A stretch of DNA of 41,337 nucleotides, taken from the NCBI GenBank assembly GCA_001443485.1, contig LDXQ01000016.1:1-41337 (forward strand). The letters are read 5' to 3'. The notes beneath the pieces are model-generated. The model was not told where the DNA came from. It saw only the letters and a program-made list of their open reading frames with translations, and did no database searches. The position numbers and the translations under genes were made by a program. This DNA comes from Candidatus Sysuimicrobiota bacterium CSP1-3 (GTDB lineage Bacteria > Sysuimicrobiota > Sysuimicrobiia > Sysuimicrobiales > Humicultoraceae). Positions 37,594-41,337 of this stretch are shown piece after piece. The stretch's first letter is position 1; every line of letters begins with the position of its first letter.

Positions 37594-38501
37594 CCGAAGC
37601 AGCGCGGCAACGACAGGCCCGCCAGGTGGAGCGTCGTGCGCGGCTGCGGGGCCTGGGGTTGCTCGTCCGGCCGCTCGGGCGGCGTGTCATCGGGACGATC
37701 CCCGGGCGGGCCGCCGTTGGTCAGGCCGATGCGCTTGCTGAAGTACTCCAATTCGCCCCAGAGGCGATCGAGGAAGGCGTTGCCGTCGAAGTTCAGCGCC
37801 CCGCAGTCGGCGCGCAGCCGGTCCTCCATCGCGCGCATGATGCGGAACAGTTCGTCGCGCATCTCCACGAGCGCCTGCCGCCGCGCCGCCTCCAGCTTCG
37901 GCACGTTCCGGCGCAGGTAGTGCTCGGCGAACGCCTGGTGGCGCGACTCGTCCACGAGGATCTTCGCTGACATCCGTCCGAAGAGTCCCTCGCGCTGCGC
38001 GTCAGCGAACCACTGGTAGAAGAGCTTGGCGAACAGGTCGCTGATCAGGATGCCCCAGACCCAGTCGACGCGGTCGCCGGTGCGCAGGCGGTGGTGGTAG
38101 CGAAGCATCTCCGGCAGTTCGCGGAGGCCCATCGGGTGGTACTCCAGTTTGCGGTAGAGGCGCGTCAGCGCCTCGAAGTGACGGGCCTCGTCCATGATGA
38201 AGGACGCCAGGTAGATCTGCGCCGTCGACTCTCCCGCTTCCATCATCTGCGGTAGGATGTTCGCCGCGCCGGCCATCGCCGTCTGCTCGCCCAGGTACAC
38301 CGGGGTGAGCATGCGGGCCAGGGCCTGGTTCTGCCGCGGGGTCATCTGCAGGGCCTGCCCCCAGTCCAGGTCGCGGGAGGTCCACTGCATCTTGGCCGCC
38401 TTGTGGAAGAGGTTGATCAGCAGGTCGTCCTCGAGATCCGGGAAGATGCGCACGACGCTGCGGATCCCGGAGGTGCGCCGGGGCGTGGGCCGGTCACTCA
38501 A
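37548..38501 (-). CDS. Ferritin-like / R2-like diiron protein
   Basis: Two ExxH motifs (IMDEARHFEAL, LVDESRHQAFAEHYL) in helical context; TTG start at 38501; Pro-rich C-terminal tail. Confidence 0.8.
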   Translation of the reverse strand: MSDRPTPRRTSGIRSVVRIFPDLEDDLLINLFHKAAKMQWTSRDLDWGQALQMTPRQNQALARMLTPVYLGEQTAMAGAANILPQMMEAGESTAQIYLASFIMDEARHFEALTRLYRKLEYHPMGLRELPEMLRYHHRLRTGDRVDWVWGILISDLFAKLFYQWFADAQREGLFGRMSAKILVDESRHQAFAEHYLRRNVPKLEAARRQALVEMRDELFRIMRAMEDRLRADCGALNFDGNAFLDRLWGELEYFSKRIGLTNGGPPGDRPDDTPPERPDEQPQAPQPRTTLHLAGLSLPRCFGCLLTMICHPRPALA

Positions 38502-38566
38502 GGTGAGTTCCCCGTTTCCTGGTGTGTCATGAAGAGCGCAGCGCGCCGGAAATGCTGCTAGAGGGC

Positions 38567-38572
38567 ATTATA
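38567..38572 (-). promoter_or_regulatory. Candidate -10 hexamer (TATAAT) for the diiron-HMGR-lipid kinase genes
   Basis: Perfect TATAAT on the minus strand about 65 nt upstream of the start codon; -35 weak. Confidence 0.45.
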
Positions 38573-38634
38573 CGCAAAACGGGGTGTCCTGTCCTGTTTC
38601 GGGGGGCCCGCGGGTTTCTGCTATCGTAAGGGCC

Positions 38635-38964
38635 GTGAACCGCGCCGGGGAGCCCCTGGCTGTGGAGGTCCTGACCCCGCTGCTGGCCGTCTGGGGCCCG
38701 TCGCGCCCGCGTGAGTGGTCGGAGGCCCGCACCGACTACTATCGCCTCTGGCGGCTGCTGGATGCCATCTCCGACCGGTTCCGCGGCCGGGTCACAGTCT
38801 ACATTGTGGATCCCGTCTCGCTGCAGGGCCTCTTCAAGATCACCCGCCACCGCATCCGGCGCTTTCCCACGTTTCTGATTGGCGGCCGGGAGAAGTACAC
38901 CGGCTGGGATCTGGAGGAACTCGCACAGCGAATTGAGGCCCGGCTGGCCCGGACAGTGTCCTGA
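38635..38964 (+). CDS. Thioredoxin-fold small protein lacking CXXC
   Basis: VTVYIVDPVSLQGLFKITRHRIRRFPTFLIGGREKYTGWDLEELAQRIEARL; cis-Pro-like RFPTFLIGG; start uncertain (38584 or 38635). Confidence 0.65.
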   Translation: MNRAGEPLAVEVLTPLLAVWGPSRPREWSEARTDYYRLWRLLDAISDRFRGRVTVYIVDPVSLQGLFKITRHRIRRFPTFLIGGREKYTGWDLEELAQRIEARLARTVS

Positions 38965-39040
38965 CCACCGTTGCCCCTGGCGCCGTGGGGCGATATCCTG
39001 AACTAGGCCTCTGAACCGGCGTTCGGCCACCCGAGGGTTC

Positions 39041-39907
39041 ATGGAGATCATCGTCGCCAAACATATGGGGTTTTGCGGGGGCGTCAAGCGCGCCGTAGAG
39101 ATGGCGCAGGGCGCCGCGCAGCAGGCCGATGGTCCCGTCTTCACGTGGGGGCCGCTGATCCACAATCCCCAGGTCGTCCAGCGACTGCAGGCCGAAGGCG
39201 TCCAACTCACGGAGCAGTTGAACGGACTCGAAGGCGAGGCCTTCGTCGTCTCCGCCTACGGCGTGGAGCACGCCGTCCTGGAGCACGCCCGGGCCAAAGG
39301 GATGCGCGTCGTGGACGCCACCTGCCCGGTGGTGATCCGCGCCCACCAACTCGCCTACAAACTCGCCGACGAGGGCTACCAGCTCATCGTCGTCGGCGAC
39401 CACGGCCACCCGGAGATGGTCACGCTGAAGGAAGTCCTCGGCGACAAGGTGACCATCGTGCACACGCTGGAGGAGGCGCGGCGGGTCAAGGTCCGCGGGA
39501 AGGTCGGCGTGATGTCGCAGACGACCCAGTCGCTGGAGAACTTCCGGCAGATCGTCGCCCACCTGGCCGTGCGGGCCAAGGAACTGAAGGTCCTCAACAC
39601 CCTCTGCCCGGCGATCACCGTGCGCCAGGAGGAGGCGGAGCGCCTCGTCGAAGAGGTGGATGCGCTCGTGGTGGTCGGCGGCCACGGCAGCAGCAACACG
39701 ACCCGCCTGACCGAACTCGGCCGCACCCACGCCGTGACCACCTACCACATCGAGGTGCCCGACGAACTCGATCCCGCCTGGTTTGCGGGCGTGGAGAAGG
39801 TCGGCGTGATGTCCGGCGCCTCTACCCCCGACTGGATCATCACCCAGGTGCTGCACCGCCTGCAGGAGATCGGGGACGCTCAAGCCGTAAACGCCGCCGT
39901 CTCCTGA
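39041..39907 (+). CDS. ispH: 4-hydroxy-3-methylbut-2-enyl diphosphate reductase-like (IspH/LytB)
   Basis: GFCGGVKRAVEMA, GPLIHNPQVVQRL, VVDATCPVVIRAH, GDHGHPEM, MSQTTQS, NTLCPAITVRQEE, GSSNTTRLTEL, MSGASTPDWII. Confidence 0.92.
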   Translation: MEIIVAKHMGFCGGVKRAVEMAQGAAQQADGPVFTWGPLIHNPQVVQRLQAEGVQLTEQLNGLEGEAFVVSAYGVEHAVLEHARAKGMRVVDATCPVVIRAHQLAYKLADEGYQLIVVGDHGHPEMVTLKEVLGDKVTIVHTLEEARRVKVRGKVGVMSQTTQSLENFRQIVAHLAVRAKELKVLNTLCPAITVRQEEAERLVEEVDALVVVGGHGSSNTTRLTELGRTHAVTTYHIEVPDELDPAWFAGVEKVGVMSGASTPDWIITQVLHRLQEIGDAQAVNAAVS

Positions 39908-39924
39908 CTCCTGGGCCCGCCAGG

Positions 39925-41250
39925 ATGAGCCTCCCGGTCGTTGCCATCGTCGGCCGTCCCAATGTGGGCAAGTCCGAACTCTTCAACCGCCTGATCGGCC
40001 GCCGCCTGGCCATCGTCGAAGAAACGCCGGGGCTCACCCGGGACCGCAACTACGCCGAGTGCACCTGGGAGGGGCGGACCTTCCTGCTGGTGGATACCGG
40101 CGGGCTGATCTCCGGTGAAAGTGGCGAGCTCCCTGTCGAGGTGCGCCGGCAGACGCGGCGGGCGATCGAGGAGGCAGACGTTCTCCTCCTGGTCGTGGAC
40201 GCCCGCGCGGGACTGCTGCCCGGGGATGCCGAGGCGGCCGAGGTGCTGCGCCAGTCCCGCACGCCCGTCCTCCTGGTGGCAAACAAAGTGGATCACCCCA
40301 CGCACATGGACGGCATCTACGAGTTTCACGCGCTGGGCCTGGGGGAGCCGCTCCCCGTCTCCGCGATGCACGGGATCGGCACCGGTGACCTGCTCGACGA
40401 GGTGGTGGCTCTGCTTCCCGCGGAGGAGGCGGCGCCGACGGTCGCGGGCACGCGTGTCGCGGTGGTCGGACGTCCCAACGTGGGGAAGTCGTCGCTCGTC
40501 AACGCGTTCCTGGGCGAGGACCGGGTCATCGTGGCAGAGGCGCCGGGCACGACGCGCGACGCCGTGGACACGCGGCTGGAGTACCAGGGACGGCCCTTCG
40601 TCTTCGTCGATACGGCCGGCCTGCGCCGGCCCTCGCGCGTGGAAGATGCCGTCGAACGCTACAGCGTCAGCCGAGCGCGGACCGCATTCGAGCGGGCGGA
40701 AGTGGCCATCCTGGTGCTGGACGCGACTGAGGGCGTGGCCGACCAGGACCAGCACATCGCCCGTGACATCGCCGACGCGGGGCGCGCGATGCTCGTCGCG
40801 CTGAACAAGTGGGATCTGGTCCCGGAAGAGCGCCGGGTGCAGGAGGAGATCCGTCGCCGCGTTCGGCACGCGCTGCGGTTCGTGGCCTACGCGCCGGTAC
40901 GCCCGGTGTCGGCGAAGCAGCGCAGCGGGACCGGCGAGCTGCTCACGGCAACAACCCGTGTCGCCGATGCCTACGCCTTCCGCGTCGCCACCGGCCCGCT
41001 GAACCGCGCGGTGGAGGCCGCGGAGACCACCACGCCGCCCCCGGCGGACGCGCGCGGGCGGCGGGTGAAGATCCTCTACGCGACACAGGTGCGCGCCGCA
41101 CCACCGACCGTCGTCCTCTTCGTCAACAACCCCGACCTGATGCCGGAGAACTACCTGCGCTACCTCGAGCGGTCGCTGCGCGTGGCGTTTCCCCTGGAAG
41201 GGACCCCGCTGCGCTTCATCCTCCGGAGGAGGGGGCAGGGGAGGACATGA
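39925..41250 (+). CDS. der: Ribosome biogenesis GTPase Der (EngA)
   Basis: Two GTPase domains: AIVGRPNVGKSELFNRL...DTGG...NKVD and AVVGRPNVGKSSLVNAFLG...DTAGLRR...NKWD; KH-like C-terminus. Confidence 0.97.
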   Translation: MSLPVVAIVGRPNVGKSELFNRLIGRRLAIVEETPGLTRDRNYAECTWEGRTFLLVDTGGLISGESGELPVEVRRQTRRAIEEADVLLLVVDARAGLLPGDAEAAEVLRQSRTPVLLVANKVDHPTHMDGIYEFHALGLGEPLPVSAMHGIGTGDLLDEVVALLPAEEAAPTVAGTRVAVVGRPNVGKSSLVNAFLGEDRVIVAEAPGTTRDAVDTRLEYQGRPFVFVDTAGLRRPSRVEDAVERYSVSRARTAFERAEVAILVLDATEGVADQDQHIARDIADAGRAMLVALNKWDLVPEERRVQEEIRRRVRHALRFVAYAPVRPVSAKQRSGTGELLTATTRVADAYAFRVATGPLNRAVEAAETTTPPPADARGRRVKILYATQVRAAPPTVVLFVNNPDLMPENYLRYLERSLRVAFPLEGTPLRFILRRRGQGRT

Positions 41251-41337
41251 GCTGGACGCGGCGGATTGTCTGGCTCATCGTCGCGATGACCCTGTTGCGG
41301 ATCGTCCTCGCCGTGACGGTTCCGCTCATCGACGACG
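41247..41337 (+). CDS. Start of a membrane protein, possibly GT39-type glycosyltransferase (truncated by window end)
   Basis: ATGA overlap with der; MSWTRRIVWLIVAMTLLRIVLAVTVPLIDD resembles the first TM and Asp motif of ArnT/PMT-like enzymes. Confidence 0.4.
   Translation, partial: MSWTRRIVWLIVAMTLLRIVLAVTVPLIDD

Noticed and set aside
39073-39924. N-terminal extension of the 725-aa ORF containing der
   Set aside because: Out-of-frame read-through over ispH; der starts at ATG 39925 with a normal Der N-terminus.
39925-39990. GKSELFN instead of GKSTLFN in the first Der P-loop
   Set aside because: The essential GxxxxGKS is intact; the following residue tolerates variation, so not strong enough alone.

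Overview
High-GC bacterial chromosomal window carrying about 40 protein genes, two tRNAs, one CIRCE operator and several hairpin terminators. From left to right it holds: pseudopilin genes; a MoxR/DUF58/VWA/VWA/S41-protease block; tRNA-Arg(TCT); a cupredoxin; a SigB/F-type sigma factor coupled to an ankyrin protein; a membrane EEP-domain protein; a cNMP-domain protein plus flavoprotein pair; a Vgb-like beta-propeller; tRNA-His(GTG); a SsuBCA/TauABC-type ABC transporter operon that contains a PaaK-like adenylate-forming enzyme and a decayed second binding protein; CIRCE-groEL; DUF881; an SLC13 transporter; thiolase; a DUF1648/SdpI protein; lysA; M50 protease; scpA; scpB; a D-Ala-D-Ala carboxypeptidase; PspC; csaA; a BtuF-like protein; a BtuD-like ATPase fused in frame to CMP kinase; plsC; a transglutaminase-like protein; a YegS-like lipid kinase; HMG-CoA reductase; a diiron ferritin-like protein; ispH; and der. 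I found no CRISPR array, transposase, prophage or recognisable defence island. The points most worth checking are: the single-ORF ABC ATPase-Cmk fusion; the ligase inside the ABC transporter operon with its decayed binding-protein duplicate; HMG-CoA reductase beside an IspH with an apparent active-site His-to-Tyr change; the sigma/ankyrin pair with overlapping stop and start; the split cNMP/flavoprotein pair; a cupredoxin with a possible Gln axial ligand; and two small gene remnants (CitE-like and possibly ATP-grasp-like). All family calls are made by eye from translated motifs, with no database search.
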